Source: Streptomyces justiciae (lineage in GTDB: Bacteria > Actinomycetota > Actinomycetes > Streptomycetales > Streptomycetaceae). From it: a DNA stretch of 64,000 bases. Positions 35,197-42,772 of this stretch are shown here, piece by piece (the stretch's first letter is position 1; each line of letters opens with the position of its first letter). A program made the position numbers and the translations under genes. Location of the stretch: assembly GCF_015163075.1 (NCBI RefSeq), contig NZ_JADDXU010000006.1, forward strand, positions 310,001 to 374,000, read 5' to 3'. The notes under the pieces are model-generated. The model worked only from the letters and a program-made list of their open reading frames with translations. It did not search any database and was not told the origin of the DNA.

Positions 35197-36243
35197 GTGG
35201 CGAGCGTGGCTACCTCAGTACCTTCCGCTCCTTTCACACCGGCCGGCGTACGCCCCGTCTTCGTGCTCGGCTGCCCCCGCTCCGGGACCACCCTGTTGCA
35301 ACTCATGCTGCACGCGCACCCCCGCATCGCCCTGCCCCCGGAGACCCGCTTCGTGCTGCCCGCCTACGAGAAGCGACTCCGCTTCGGCGACCTCCGGGAC
35401 GCCGGCAACCGTGCCGGGCTCGCCCAGTGGATCACCGGACGGAAGGAGACCCGCTTCCACGAACTCGGCCTGGACGCGCAGACGGTGGCCGAGCGGATCG
35501 CGGACGGGCCGCCCACCCTGGGCTCCGCGCTGGGCATCACGCTCAAGGCGTACGCCGAGCGCCACGGCAAGGTCCGCTGGGGCGACAAGCGGCCCGCCTA
35601 CGCCCTACATGTCGAGGAGATCCTGCGCCTCTTCCCCGACGCCCAGTTCGTGCACCTCGTCCGCGACGGTCGCGACTGCGTCGCCTCCCTGCTGGGCATG
35701 CCCTGGTGGCACCGCGGCTTCCACGAGGCCGTCGCCACCTGGGCCCAGGTCATGGACACCACCCGCAGACACGCCCGGCGCCTCGGCCCCGACAGCTGGC
35801 ACGAACTCCGCTTCGAGGACCTGGTCGCCGACCCCGAGCCGCAACTGCGCCGACTCTGCGGCTACTTGGGCGAGGAGTACGACCCCCGCATGGCCGAGCC
35901 GCGCCGCCTCGCGAGCAAGGCCGTCCCCGCCCGCAAGACCTGGCACAGCCGCACCCACGGCGCACTCGACACCTCCCGCGCGGGCAGCTGGCAGCAGCGC
36001 CTGACGCCCGATCAGATATGGCTGTGCGAGGCGGCGTTGGGCGAACGTCTGCTCCGCAACGGCTACGAACTCAGCGGAGCCGTCCCGCCCGACCCCGCCG
36101 AACTGTTCCGCTACCGCAGGGTCTCCGCCCTGCGCCGCGCCGCCCACGCCAAGCGGCGCCTGCTCGACCGCGTGGCACGGGTGCGCGAACCGGGCCCCGT
36201 CTCGGCGGCCCGTCCGGTCACCACCTCGGAGTTCAGAGTGTGA
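35197..36243 (+). CDS. PAPS-dependent sulfotransferase family protein
   Basis: This 348-residue protein has the 5'-phosphosulfate-binding loop FVLGCPRSGTTLLQLML and the 3'-phosphate motif HLVRDGRDCVASLLG. RFEDLVADPEPQLRRLCGYLG follows in the usual place. Such enzymes transfer sulfate from PAPS to a hydroxyl or amine of a small molecule, glycan or lipid; the acceptor is not deducible. GTG 35197 (or GTG 35206) is the start. It has no operon partner. Confidence 0.85.
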   Translation: MASVATSVPSAPFTPAGVRPVFVLGCPRSGTTLLQLMLHAHPRIALPPETRFVLPAYEKRLRFGDLRDAGNRAGLAQWITGRKETRFHELGLDAQTVAERIADGPPTLGSALGITLKAYAERHGKVRWGDKRPAYALHVEEILRLFPDAQFVHLVRDGRDCVASLLGMPWWHRGFHEAVATWAQVMDTTRRHARRLGPDSWHELRFEDLVADPEPQLRRLCGYLGEEYDPRMAEPRRLASKAVPARKTWHSRTHGALDTSRAGSWQQRLTPDQIWLCEAALGERLLRNGYELSGAVPPDPAELFRYRRVSALRRAAHAKRRLLDRVARVREPGPVSAARPVTTSEFRV

Positions 36244-36269
36244 CGCGGGAGACGTACGTCCCCTGCCGT

Positions 36270-36308
36270 TGTGTACGCTCGTACGCACCATGTGTACACT
36301 CGTACACA
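36270..36308 (+). promoter_or_regulatory. Tandem TetR-type operators over the SMR start
   Basis: Two copies of TGTGTAC-N4-GTACACA lie 21 bp apart: 36270-36287 (right arm GTACGCA, one mismatch) and 36291-36308 (perfect 7-bp arms). The second ends on the A of the SMR ATG. Two palindromes spaced by two helical turns upstream of a pump-tetR pair are a natural target for that TetR. Confidence 0.65.
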
Positions 36309-36628
36309 TGGGATATGTACTGCTGGCCGGGGCCATCGCGGCCGAGGTGGGCGCGACGACCGCGATGAAGTACAGCGAGGGGTTCAGCCGACTGCTGCCC
36401 TCGCTGCTCACCGTGCTCGGCTACGTGGTCTCGTTCGCGCTGCTCGCGCAGACCCTGCGGACGGTCGCGGTCGGCACCGCGTACGCGATCTGGGCCGGTG
36501 TCGGTACCGCCTCCATCGCCGCCATCGGGATGGTGTTCCTGGGGGAGGGGATGACGGCCGCCAAGGCCGCCGGGATCGCGCTGATCATCGTCGGGGTGGT
36601 CGTGCTGAACCTGGGTGGTGCGCACTGA
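36308..36628 (+). CDS. Small multidrug resistance (SMR) efflux protein
   Basis: This 106-residue protein has four transmembrane helices. The membrane-embedded glutamate of EmrE-type pumps is in GAIAAEVGATTAMKYSEGF, and YAIWAGVGTASIAAIG marks helix 3. It exports cationic compounds in exchange for protons as a dimer. ATG 36308 gives the family length; upstream in-frame starts would fall inside the operators. It overlaps tetR by one base (TGATG). Confidence 0.92.
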   Translation: MGYVLLAGAIAAEVGATTAMKYSEGFSRLLPSLLTVLGYVVSFALLAQTLRTVAVGTAYAIWAGVGTASIAAIGMVFLGEGMTAAKAAGIALIIVGVVVLNLGGAH

Positions 36629-37179
36629 TGGCCCGGCGCTACGATCCCGAGCGCCGGCAGCGGATCATCGACGCGGCGATCCGGGTCGTCGGCGAGAAGG
36701 GGCTGGCCGGGCTGAGTCATCGCACGGTCGCCGCGGAGGCCGATGTGCCGCTCGGTTCGACGACGTACCACTTCAAGACCCTCGACGAGCTGATGGTCGC
36801 GGCCCTGCGGCAGGCGAACGAGGGCTTCGCGAAGGTGATCGCGGCGCGCGGCGGCCTCGAGGACCCGCGCGCCGACCTGGCCGCGGAGCTCGCCGGCTGG
36901 ATAGGGGAGTGGCTCGCCGGTGACCGTACCGGTGTGGAGCTGGAGTACGAGCTCTACCTCGCCGCCCTGCGCCGCCCCGCCCTGCGCCCGGTCGCCGCCG
37001 AGTGGACCGAGCGGCTCGTCGACCTGGTGGCCCGGCACACCGATCCGGTCACGGCGCGGGCGCTGGTCGCGTTGATGGACGGGATCTGCCTTCAGGTGCT
37101 GCTGACGGACGGGGTGTACGACGAGGCGTATGCGCGGGAGGTGCTGGCGCGGATCATTCCGCCCCGCTCAGGCGCCTGA
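36628..37179 (+). CDS. TetR-family repressor of the SMR pump
   Basis: This 183-residue regulator has an N-terminal helix-turn-helix (RQRIIDAAIRVVGEKGLAGL, then HRTVAAEADVPLGSTTYHFK) and a ligand-binding C-terminal region. The TGATG junction makes translation coupled to the pump, so it probably autoregulates through the tandem palindromes upstream. Its last 26 nt overlap the convergent HxlR-peroxiredoxin gene. Confidence 0.9.
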   Translation: MARRYDPERRQRIIDAAIRVVGEKGLAGLSHRTVAAEADVPLGSTTYHFKTLDELMVAALRQANEGFAKVIAARGGLEDPRADLAAELAGWIGEWLAGDRTGVELEYELYLAALRRPALRPVAAEWTERLVDLVARHTDPVTARALVALMDGICLQVLLTDGVYDEAYAREVLARIIPPRSGA

Positions 37180-38041
37180 CCGTCGCCAGCGCCGCCGCCA
37201 CGCTCCCGGCGATGTCCGTCACCGGATACTGCACGTCCCGCACCACCCGCTCCCGGTCGATCACGAGCGTGAGCCGCTTGAGCCTGCTCACGCCCGCCGC
37301 ACGGAACGTCGGCAGGCGCAGCGCGGCGATGAGGGACAGGTCGGCGTCGGAGAGGAGACGGAAACCCAGGTTCTCCTTCTCCGCGAACGCCCTTTGTTCG
37401 TCCGGGCGTTGGGTGGAGACGCCGTGGACCGTGGCGCCCGCCGCGGTGAAGTCGGGGCGGCGGTCGCGGTAAGTGCAGGACTCCAGGGTGCAGCCCGGGG
37501 TGCCGGGGATGTCCGACCAGCCGGGCGGATAGGAGTCGGCGCGGGCGTAGGCGCCCGGGAAGCCGTACAGGACGGTGAACGGGGTGCCGTCCGCGACCGG
37601 ATCGCGCAACTCGCCGTGGTCGTCGAGGAGTTGGAGCTCAGGGAGGCGGGTGCCGACGAGCTCGTGGACCCGCCGGGCCTCCGTCGAGGCCTCGGTCGCG
37701 GTGGCCGTCGTACCGCCGTCGCCGAGGACCCAGGCGTCGCCCCAGTCCTGGAGGGCGACGAGGACGGGCAGCAGGGCGTGGCCGCGGGGCGTGAGCCGGT
37801 ACTCGTACCGGACGGGCCGCTCCTGGTAGGGCACCCGGGTGAGGACGTCGGCGTCCACGAGGAGATGCAGACGCTCGGTCAACACCTTTCTGGACATGCC
37901 CAGTTCGCGTTGGAGCTCGTCGAAGCGGTGCACTCCGCGGGCGGTGTCGCGGACGATCAGCAGGGTCCACCAGTCGCCCACGACGTCCAGGGCCTGTGCG
38001 ATGGCACAGGTGGAGTCCTCCAGGCTCGTCCTGCGGGCCAT
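37154..38041 (-). CDS. HxlR-type winged-helix regulator fused to a peroxiredoxin domain
   Basis: This 295-residue protein has two parts. Residues 1-100 are an HxlR DNA-binding domain with conserved C12 (STCAIAQALDVVGDWWTLLI) and RKVLTERLHLLV. From about 125 a redoxin/PrxQ-like domain follows, with TVLYGFPGAYA and the peroxidatic motif PGCTLESCTYRDR, a Cys-x4-Cys pair, then FRLLSDADLSLIAALRLPTF. The fusion suggests a regulator that senses peroxide or disulfide state directly. ATG 38041. It is divergent from an MFS pump across a palindrome and convergent with tetR. Confidence 0.85.
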   Translation of the reverse strand: MARRTSLEDSTCAIAQALDVVGDWWTLLIVRDTARGVHRFDELQRELGMSRKVLTERLHLLVDADVLTRVPYQERPVRYEYRLTPRGHALLPVLVALQDWGDAWVLGDGGTTATATEASTEARRVHELVGTRLPELQLLDDHGELRDPVADGTPFTVLYGFPGAYARADSYPPGWSDIPGTPGCTLESCTYRDRRPDFTAAGATVHGVSTQRPDEQRAFAEKENLGFRLLSDADLSLIAALRLPTFRAAGVSRLKRLTLVIDRERVVRDVQYPVTDIAGSVAAALATVRRLSGAE

Positions 38042-38140
38042 GGCGTCCCGTCCCTTCGATCGTCGGAGTCCTGCGCGGCGGTGTGGCTGCGGCCTTTTGT
38101 CGCTGCGGTCTTTTCGCTGCGTTGACCCGAGGCTGTCATG

Positions 38141-38172
38141 TTGACATAGTCGGTTCCCAAAAGGAACTTACT
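38141..38172 (+). promoter_or_regulatory. Promoter element and palindromic operator between regulator and MFS pump
   Basis: TTGACA (38141-38146) is a perfect -35 toward the MFS gene. Directly after it lies the symmetric sequence AGT-N2-GTTCC-N5-GGAAC-N2-ACT (38148-38172, centre 38160). A dimeric regulator bound there would block the promoter. The -10 is unclear. Confidence 0.55.
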
Positions 38173-38183
38173 AGGGGGGCGCG

Positions 38184-39461
38184 GTGCGAGCGCTGCGAGA
38201 GGTGCCGCGGGCGGTCTGGCTGTTGGCCTGCGGGACGTTCGTGAACATGGTCGTGAGTGTCGGGTTCGCGTTCGTGTTCCTGTACGCGACCGGTCCGCGG
38301 GAGCTGGGGGCGGGGGCGGCCGGGGTGCTCGTCGGGGTCGGAGGTGCGGGGCTCGTCGCGGGGAACTTCACCGGGGGCTGGTACGGGGACCGGTTCGGGC
38401 ATCGGCGGGTGCTGTTGTGCGCGGCCGTGGTGTCGGGGGTGCTGCTGGGGGCGGTGCCGTTGTTGTCGACGCCGGTGCTGTACGTGGCGCTGCCGTTGGC
38501 GCAGTACGCGTCCGGGGTGCAGCGGGCCGCGCAGGCGGCGTTGGTCGCGGTCATCGTGCCGGAGGGGGTGCGGCGGCAGGCGTTCGCGGTGGTGCGGGCG
38601 GCTGCTAACGGGGGGTTCACGGTGGGGCCGGTGCTGGGGGCGCTGGTCGCGACGAGGTTCTCGTACGACTGGCTGTATGTGGGGGAGGGGGTGGGGAGTG
38701 TGGGGTTGGCGTGGTGGACGGGGCGGGTGGTGTCGGTGGGGCGGGGTGTGACGCGGCGGCGCGGCCGGAGTGGGCAGGGTGGGCAGGGTGGGGAGGGTGG
38801 GGGTGTTTGGGGGGCGTTGCGGGCGCGGCCGGCTGTGCTGGTGTTGCTGCCGGCGATCGTGGTCATCGACGTCGTCTACCGGCAGCAGTACTCGACGTTT
38901 CCTGTCTTCCTCGCGGATCACGGGATGGACGCGCGGGTGTACGGGACGTTGCTCGCCGTCAACGGGGGGATTCTGCTGTGTCTGGAGGTGCCGGTCGCGG
39001 TGGTGCTGCGGAAGCGGTCGCCGTTGCGGGTGGTCGGGGTGGGGCTGGTGTTGGTGGGGGCGGGGTACGGGGTGTTGTTGGTGGGGGCCGGGGTGGGTGC
39101 CGCGGTCGTGATGATGGCGCTGCTGACCTTGGGGGAGGCGCTGTACAAGACGACGGCTACGGCTTATGTAGCTGATCAGGCGCCGGACCAGATGGTGGGG
39201 CGGTTTCAGTCGTTGTACGCCGGGGCGTCGATCAGTGGGGTGGTGTTGGCTGCGCCGTTGGGTGGGGGGATGTATGCCGTGGCTCCGGGGGTGGTGTGGC
39301 CGGTTTGTGCGGGGTTGGGGGTGGGGGCTGGGGTGGCGGTGCTTCTGACCGACGTGTTTCCTCGCCCCCGCCGCCCCTACCCGTTCCCATCCCCAGGGGC
39401 TGCCGCCCCTTCGACCCCGCCACACCTGGGGGCTCCGCCCCCAGACCCCCGCCGGCCCTGA
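38184..39461 (+). CDS. MFS transporter divergent from the redox regulator
   Basis: This 425-residue major facilitator protein has the loop motif GGWYGDRFGHRRVLL, about 12 helices and a central Gly-rich loop. GTG 38184 follows AGGGGGGC. The coding strand is unusually rich in G (GGG and GTG codons, runs of five to seven G between 38660 and 39340), unlike its neighbours. The last 32 residues are Pro-rich and read into a Streptomyces intergenic repeat, so the native C terminus may have been extended by repeat invasion. Substrate unknown. Confidence 0.85.
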   Translation: MRALREVPRAVWLLACGTFVNMVVSVGFAFVFLYATGPRELGAGAAGVLVGVGGAGLVAGNFTGGWYGDRFGHRRVLLCAAVVSGVLLGAVPLLSTPVLYVALPLAQYASGVQRAAQAALVAVIVPEGVRRQAFAVVRAAANGGFTVGPVLGALVATRFSYDWLYVGEGVGSVGLAWWTGRVVSVGRGVTRRRGRSGQGGQGGEGGGVWGALRARPAVLVLLPAIVVIDVVYRQQYSTFPVFLADHGMDARVYGTLLAVNGGILLCLEVPVAVVLRKRSPLRVVGVGLVLVGAGYGVLLVGAGVGAAVVMMALLTLGEALYKTTATAYVADQAPDQMVGRFQSLYAGASISGVVLAAPLGGGMYAVAPGVVWPVCAGLGVGAGVAVLLTDVFPRPRRPYPFPSPGAAAPSTPPHLGAPPPDPRRP

Positions 39462-39470
39462 AAGGGCCTT

Positions 39471-39641
39471 GTCCTCAAACGCCGGACGGGCTGAGGGGTG
39501 GGGGGCGGTGTTGAGGGGTGCTGCGTCGTCCTTGAATGGCGGGCGGGCTGAGGGGTGTGGGGTGGTGTTGAGGGGTGTTGGCTCGTTCTCGAACGCCGGA
39601 CGGGCTGGATGGGTGTGCGGATGCGGGTGCGTTGTGGCTGG
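39471..39641. repeat. Three tandem 57-bp units
   Basis: Units start at 39471, 39528 and 39585, an exact 57-bp period. Each has the core GTCCTCAAACGCCGGACGGG or a variant and then GGCTGAGGGGTG; the third is incomplete at its 3' side. The core also occurs widely in Streptomyces intergenic hairpins (recalled, not checked). Confidence 0.7.
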
Positions 39642-39663
39642 TCGCGCAGTTCCCCGCGCCCCT

Positions 39664-39822
39664 GGCCCGCGGGGCGTTACCCGCAGCTGCGTACGGCGCG
39701 CCCTTGGCCTGGGGCTTACCCGCAGCCGCGTACGGCGCTCGCCTGGCCCGGAGCTTGCCCGTAGCCGTGGATGGCACGCCCTTGGCCCGGGGTCTACCCG
39801 CAGTCGCGTACGGCGGTGAGGG
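39664..39822. repeat. Four tandem 39-bp units
   Basis: The shared segment ACCCGCAGCTGCGTACGGCG and variants is anchored at 39679, 39718, 39757 and 39796, an exact 39-bp (13-codon) period. Both strands stay open in one frame, but this follows from the period and GC content, not from coding. Confidence 0.7.
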
Positions 39823-40091
39823 GACGTGTCGGGGGGTGTCCGCCCGCAGCGGTTGGCGCGTCAACACGGGTGCCCCTTATGAAGGACCGATTCCGCGCCG
39901 TTCCGAGGACGGACACCCCCCGGCGCGGCCCCGACCCACGACGAAACCCTCGGGCGGCCCGTCACCCGAGACGCGACCCCACCCACGACGGAACCCCGTG
40001 TGGCCCGTCACCTGAGACGCGACCCTGGCCCACGCGGCCCGCCACCTGAGACGCGCCCCCCGCTGGTTAGCCTCTGTGGGCCCCCGGCGGT

Positions 40092-40097
40092 TAGGTT
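40092..40097 (+). promoter_or_regulatory. Candidate leaderless -10 box of dapD
   Basis: TAGGTT is followed by 6 nt and the ATG at 40104, which lacks a ribosome site. This suggests a leaderless transcript. Confidence 0.45.
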
Positions 40098-40103
40098 GCC
40101 CTC

Positions 40104-41093
40104 ATGACCGACACGAACGTTTCCCGTACCACCGGCGCTGTCGCCGCCGGGCTTGCCACCATCGCCGCCGATGGCACTGTTCTCGACACCTGGTTCCCCG
40201 CGCCCGAGCTGACGGAGGAGGCCGGGCCCTCCGGTACCGCGCGGCTGTCCGCCGAGCAGGCCGTCGAGGCGCTCGGTGCCGGTGCCGCCAAGGCGGTCGG
40301 GACGGATGCGCGGCGTGGGGTCGAAGTCGTCGCGGTTCGTACGGTCATCTCCTCGCTCGACGCCAAGCCCATCGACGCCCACGACGTCTACCTGCGCCTC
40401 CACCTCCTCAGCCACCGGCTCGTCAAGCCGCACGGCCAGAGCCTCGAGGGCATGTTCGGCTTCCTCGCCAACGTCGCCTGGACCTCCCTCGGCCCCGTCG
40501 CCGTCGACGACGTCGAGAAGGTGCGGCTCAACGCCCGCGCCGAGGGGCTCCATCTTCAGGTCACGTCCGTCGACAAGTTCCCGCGCATGACCGACTACGT
40601 CGCCCCCAAGGGCGTCCGCATCGCCGACGCCGACCGCGTCCGCCTCGGCGCGCACCTCGCCGAGGGCACCACCGTCATGCACGAGGGCTTCGTCAACTTC
40701 AACGCCGGCACCCTCGGCACCTCCATGGTCGAGGGCCGTATCTCCGCCGGCGTCGTCGTCGGCGACGGTTCCGACATCGGTGGCGGCGCCTCCACCATGG
40801 GCACCCTCTCCGGCGGCGGCAGCGTCATCATCTCCATCGGCGAGCGCTGCCTCGTCGGCGCCGAGGCCGGCGTCGGCATCGCGCTCGGCGACGAGTGCGT
40901 GGTCGAGGCCGGGCTGTACGTCACCGCCGGCACCCGCGTCACCATGCCCGACGGTCAGATCGTCAAGGCCCGCGAGCTCTCCGGCGCCTCCAACATCCTC
41001 TTCCGCCGCAACTCGGTCACCGGCACGGTCGAGGCCCGCCCGAACAACGCGGTGTGGGGCGGTCTGAACGAGATCCTGCACAGCCACAACTGA
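40104..41093 (+). CDS. dapD: Tetrahydrodipicolinate N-succinyltransferase
   Basis: This 329-residue acyltransferase of the actinobacterial DapD group makes N-succinyl-2-amino-6-ketopimelate in the succinylase route to meso-diaminopimelate and lysine. The C-terminal left-handed beta-helix is visible as hexapeptide repeats (EGRISAGVVVGDGSDIGGGA, ERCLVGAEAGVGIALGDE). The catalytic-region MHEGFVNFNAGTLG is conserved. It is followed by an 11-bp hairpin. dapA lies 3.5 kb downstream. Confidence 0.95.
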   Translation: MTDTNVSRTTGAVAAGLATIAADGTVLDTWFPAPELTEEAGPSGTARLSAEQAVEALGAGAAKAVGTDARRGVEVVAVRTVISSLDAKPIDAHDVYLRLHLLSHRLVKPHGQSLEGMFGFLANVAWTSLGPVAVDDVEKVRLNARAEGLHLQVTSVDKFPRMTDYVAPKGVRIADADRVRLGAHLAEGTTVMHEGFVNFNAGTLGTSMVEGRISAGVVVGDGSDIGGGASTMGTLSGGGSVIISIGERCLVGAEAGVGIALGDECVVEAGLYVTAGTRVTMPDGQIVKARELSGASNILFRRNSVTGTVEARPNNAVWGGLNEILHSHN

Positions 41094-41112
41094 TCAGCCG
41101 GCGCCACACCCA

Positions 41113-41144
41113 CGCCCTCCCGGTGGGCCCCCTCCGGGAGGGCG
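41113..41144. terminator. Hairpin between dapD and the DUF4231 gene
   Basis: A perfect 11-bp repeat (CGCCCTCCCGG at 41113-41123, with 41134-41144) around a 10-nt loop lies between convergent genes and probably serves both. Confidence 0.75.
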
Positions 41145-41157
41145 GCTCGCTCCCTGC

Positions 41158-42087
41158 TCACTCCGCATTCATCCGCACCGCCCGCATCCCCAGCCGCCGC
41201 GCCAGCCACATCGTGTGCTCCCTGCTGATCGCCTGCTCCGCCGAGACGACGTAGCGCGACCAGTCCGCCTCGGTCGTGACGTTCTCGCCGGTCATGCGGA
41301 CGAAGCCGAGTTCCGTGGCCGTGAGGGAGTAGGCGGAGGCGAGGTTGTCGTACTGCTTGACCTCCAGCCACGCCCCCGCCGCGGCGACGGCGGCGGCCAC
41401 CACGCCGCCCGCGTCGACGTCCGCGATGTCCAGCAGGCTGACGGTGCTGGCGGCCACGCCGAGGACCTCGAAGACGATCAGGATGGTCCGCCATCTGCCG
41501 GAGTTCCGTTTGTTGAACCTGGCCTTGTTCTCGTACCAGGACTCCTGGTCCGCCACCCGCAGCCGCAGATAGGCGGACTTCCGGCCCGCGAAGTCCAGGG
41601 CCCTGACCTCCCGCATCCGGTCGGTGACCTGGACCTGGCCGAACGTGAGGCCGGGGAGGTTCGCCTCGGTCGTCAGGTCGTGGATGCGGGTCAGCATCAC
41701 CTCGCGGGCGTCGTCGTCCCCGAGGGACGGCGGGAACGGCTCCGCGCCCGCCATGTAGCGCCACGCCAGTGTCTTCACGGACTCGGCGAGCGCCCGGCCG
41801 TTGTACCAGCGTTCCTCGGGTTTGTCCCGGAGCAGATGGACCTCGGTGAGCAGGGCGGCGATGAAGGCGGTCAGGGCGAGGGCCGCCGCCGTCTTCTCCA
41901 CCGCGCCGTGCCGGTCGACGGCGGCCGCGATGCCGCCGAACAGGGCTGCGGCCAAAGCGAGTTGAAGGCGGCCACGGGTCCACTTGAGGTAATCCCGCTG
42001 CCCCTCCCCGGATATCGCGTCCGCCGACTCGAACACCCCGGGAAGATCGGCCCCTTCGGGAGGACCGGGAGGACTCTGAGGCAGCAT
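41158..42087 (-). CDS. DUF4231 membrane protein
   Basis: This 309-residue protein has two pairs of hydrophobic helices (LQLALAAALFGGIAAAV and ALALTAFIAALLTEVHLL; WRTILIVFEVLGVAASTVSL and VVAAAVAAAGAWLEV). They flank cytoplasmic domains with RWYNGRALAESVKTLAWRYM and YSLTATELGFVR. This arrangement is DUF4231, related to the SLATT membrane effector domains; whether it has any defence role is unknown and no nucleotide-sensor partner is adjacent. ATG 42087 is the likely start; the frame is open further but overlaps the HAD gene. Confidence 0.75.
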   Translation of the reverse strand: MLPQSPPGPPEGADLPGVFESADAISGEGQRDYLKWTRGRLQLALAAALFGGIAAAVDRHGAVEKTAAALALTAFIAALLTEVHLLRDKPEERWYNGRALAESVKTLAWRYMAGAEPFPPSLGDDDAREVMLTRIHDLTTEANLPGLTFGQVQVTDRMREVRALDFAGRKSAYLRLRVADQESWYENKARFNKRNSGRWRTILIVFEVLGVAASTVSLLDIADVDAGGVVAAAVAAAGAWLEVKQYDNLASAYSLTATELGFVRMTGENVTTEADWSRYVVSAEQAISREHTMWLARRLGMRAVRMNAE

Positions 42088-42119
42088 CAAGTGGTTCCCG
42101 CTCTGTGCCGGATGCGCGA

Positions 42120-42614
42120 TCAGCTCAGCGTAGCGTTCCGCAACATCGCGAAGTCCCGCTCGCGCAGGCCGATTCGGGGGTCGACGTGGTGCAGCAGGGC
42201 GGGGCCGGGGTGGTGCTCGGCGACGAACGCCTCGTCCGCCGGGCTCTGTTCGTCGTCCACCCAGGCGAAGGGCCGGCCCTCGGCGTACGCCACGATCGCC
42301 TCCGTCTTCCAGTGCACCCCGTCCGGGCGGTGGGCGAGGAGACGGTCGCCGAAGTCGACGTAGGGCAGCTCGGGGAGGCCGACGACCGGGGCGATCCAGC
42401 GGTTGGCCGCGTCCATCCACGTCGTCGCCCAGCACAGGTCGTAGGGGAGCGTGAGGAGGGCCGGGCCGTGGGACGGGTTGAGCCACACGCGCAGCGGGCG
42501 GCCCGGGTGCAGGGCCACCCGGATCGTCGTGTAACCCTCGGGTCGGCGCTCCGGCTGCGCCGCGTACGGGTTCAGGGGGCCGTCGACGTCGAGGAAGAGC
42601 AGAGGGCGGCTCAC
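42120..42614 (-). CDS. HAD-like hydrolase-domain protein
   Basis: This 164-residue protein begins with the HAD nucleophile motif LLFLDVDGPLNPYAA (D-x-D) and ends with a conserved acidic region (FAWVDDEQSPADEAFVAEHH). It lacks the cap and obvious motif II/III of larger HAD enzymes, as in a group of small actinobacterial HAD proteins. GTG 42614 is chosen because the conserved sequence begins there. Substrate unknown. Confidence 0.78.
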   Translation of the reverse strand: MSRPLLFLDVDGPLNPYAAQPERRPEGYTTIRVALHPGRPLRVWLNPSHGPALLTLPYDLCWATTWMDAANRWIAPVVGLPELPYVDFGDRLLAHRPDGVHWKTEAIVAYAEGRPFAWVDDEQSPADEAFVAEHHPGPALLHHVDPRIGLRERDFAMLRNATLS

Positions 42615-42772
42615 CGGATCACCGTACGGCAGGGAGGGGAGAGCGGTCGCTGAAATTCCCGTGCGCGGCAGGCATAGCGGGACGCGGCCGCGCGCGTCAC
42701 AAGGGGCGGAGGGGACGGACACCGGGTCCGTTCCGGGGACGGGCCCCGGGGAACCGCCCCGGGGAAGAGAAG

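Larger units (their letters stand above)
39462..40103. repeat. Non-coding intergenic region filled with degenerate tandem repeats
   Basis: No gene is convincing in these 642 bp. They contain a 57-bp array (39471-39641), a 39-bp array (39664-39822) and a third set of degenerate units around GAGACGCG (39967, 40013 and 40048) at roughly 35-46 nt. The motif GCGCAGTTCCCCGCGCCCCT (39645-39664) is, as I recall, a common Streptomyces intergenic repeat. Confidence 0.7.

Noticed and set aside
39475..40015. Open frames in both directions across the tandem repeats near 39.5-40.0 kb, with a 13-residue repeat
   Set aside because: The repeat period is a multiple of three, so frames stay open by chance. There is no ribosome site, and the sequence contains known-style intergenic repeat motifs.
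39462..40103. CRISPR array
   Set aside because: Units are directly abutting degenerate tandem repeats without unique spacers, and no cas genes are near.
42088..42486. N-terminal extension of the DUF4231 protein
   Set aside because: The extra frame overlaps the HAD gene on the same strand, is Pro/Arg-rich without family similarity, and the conserved part begins after ATG 42087.
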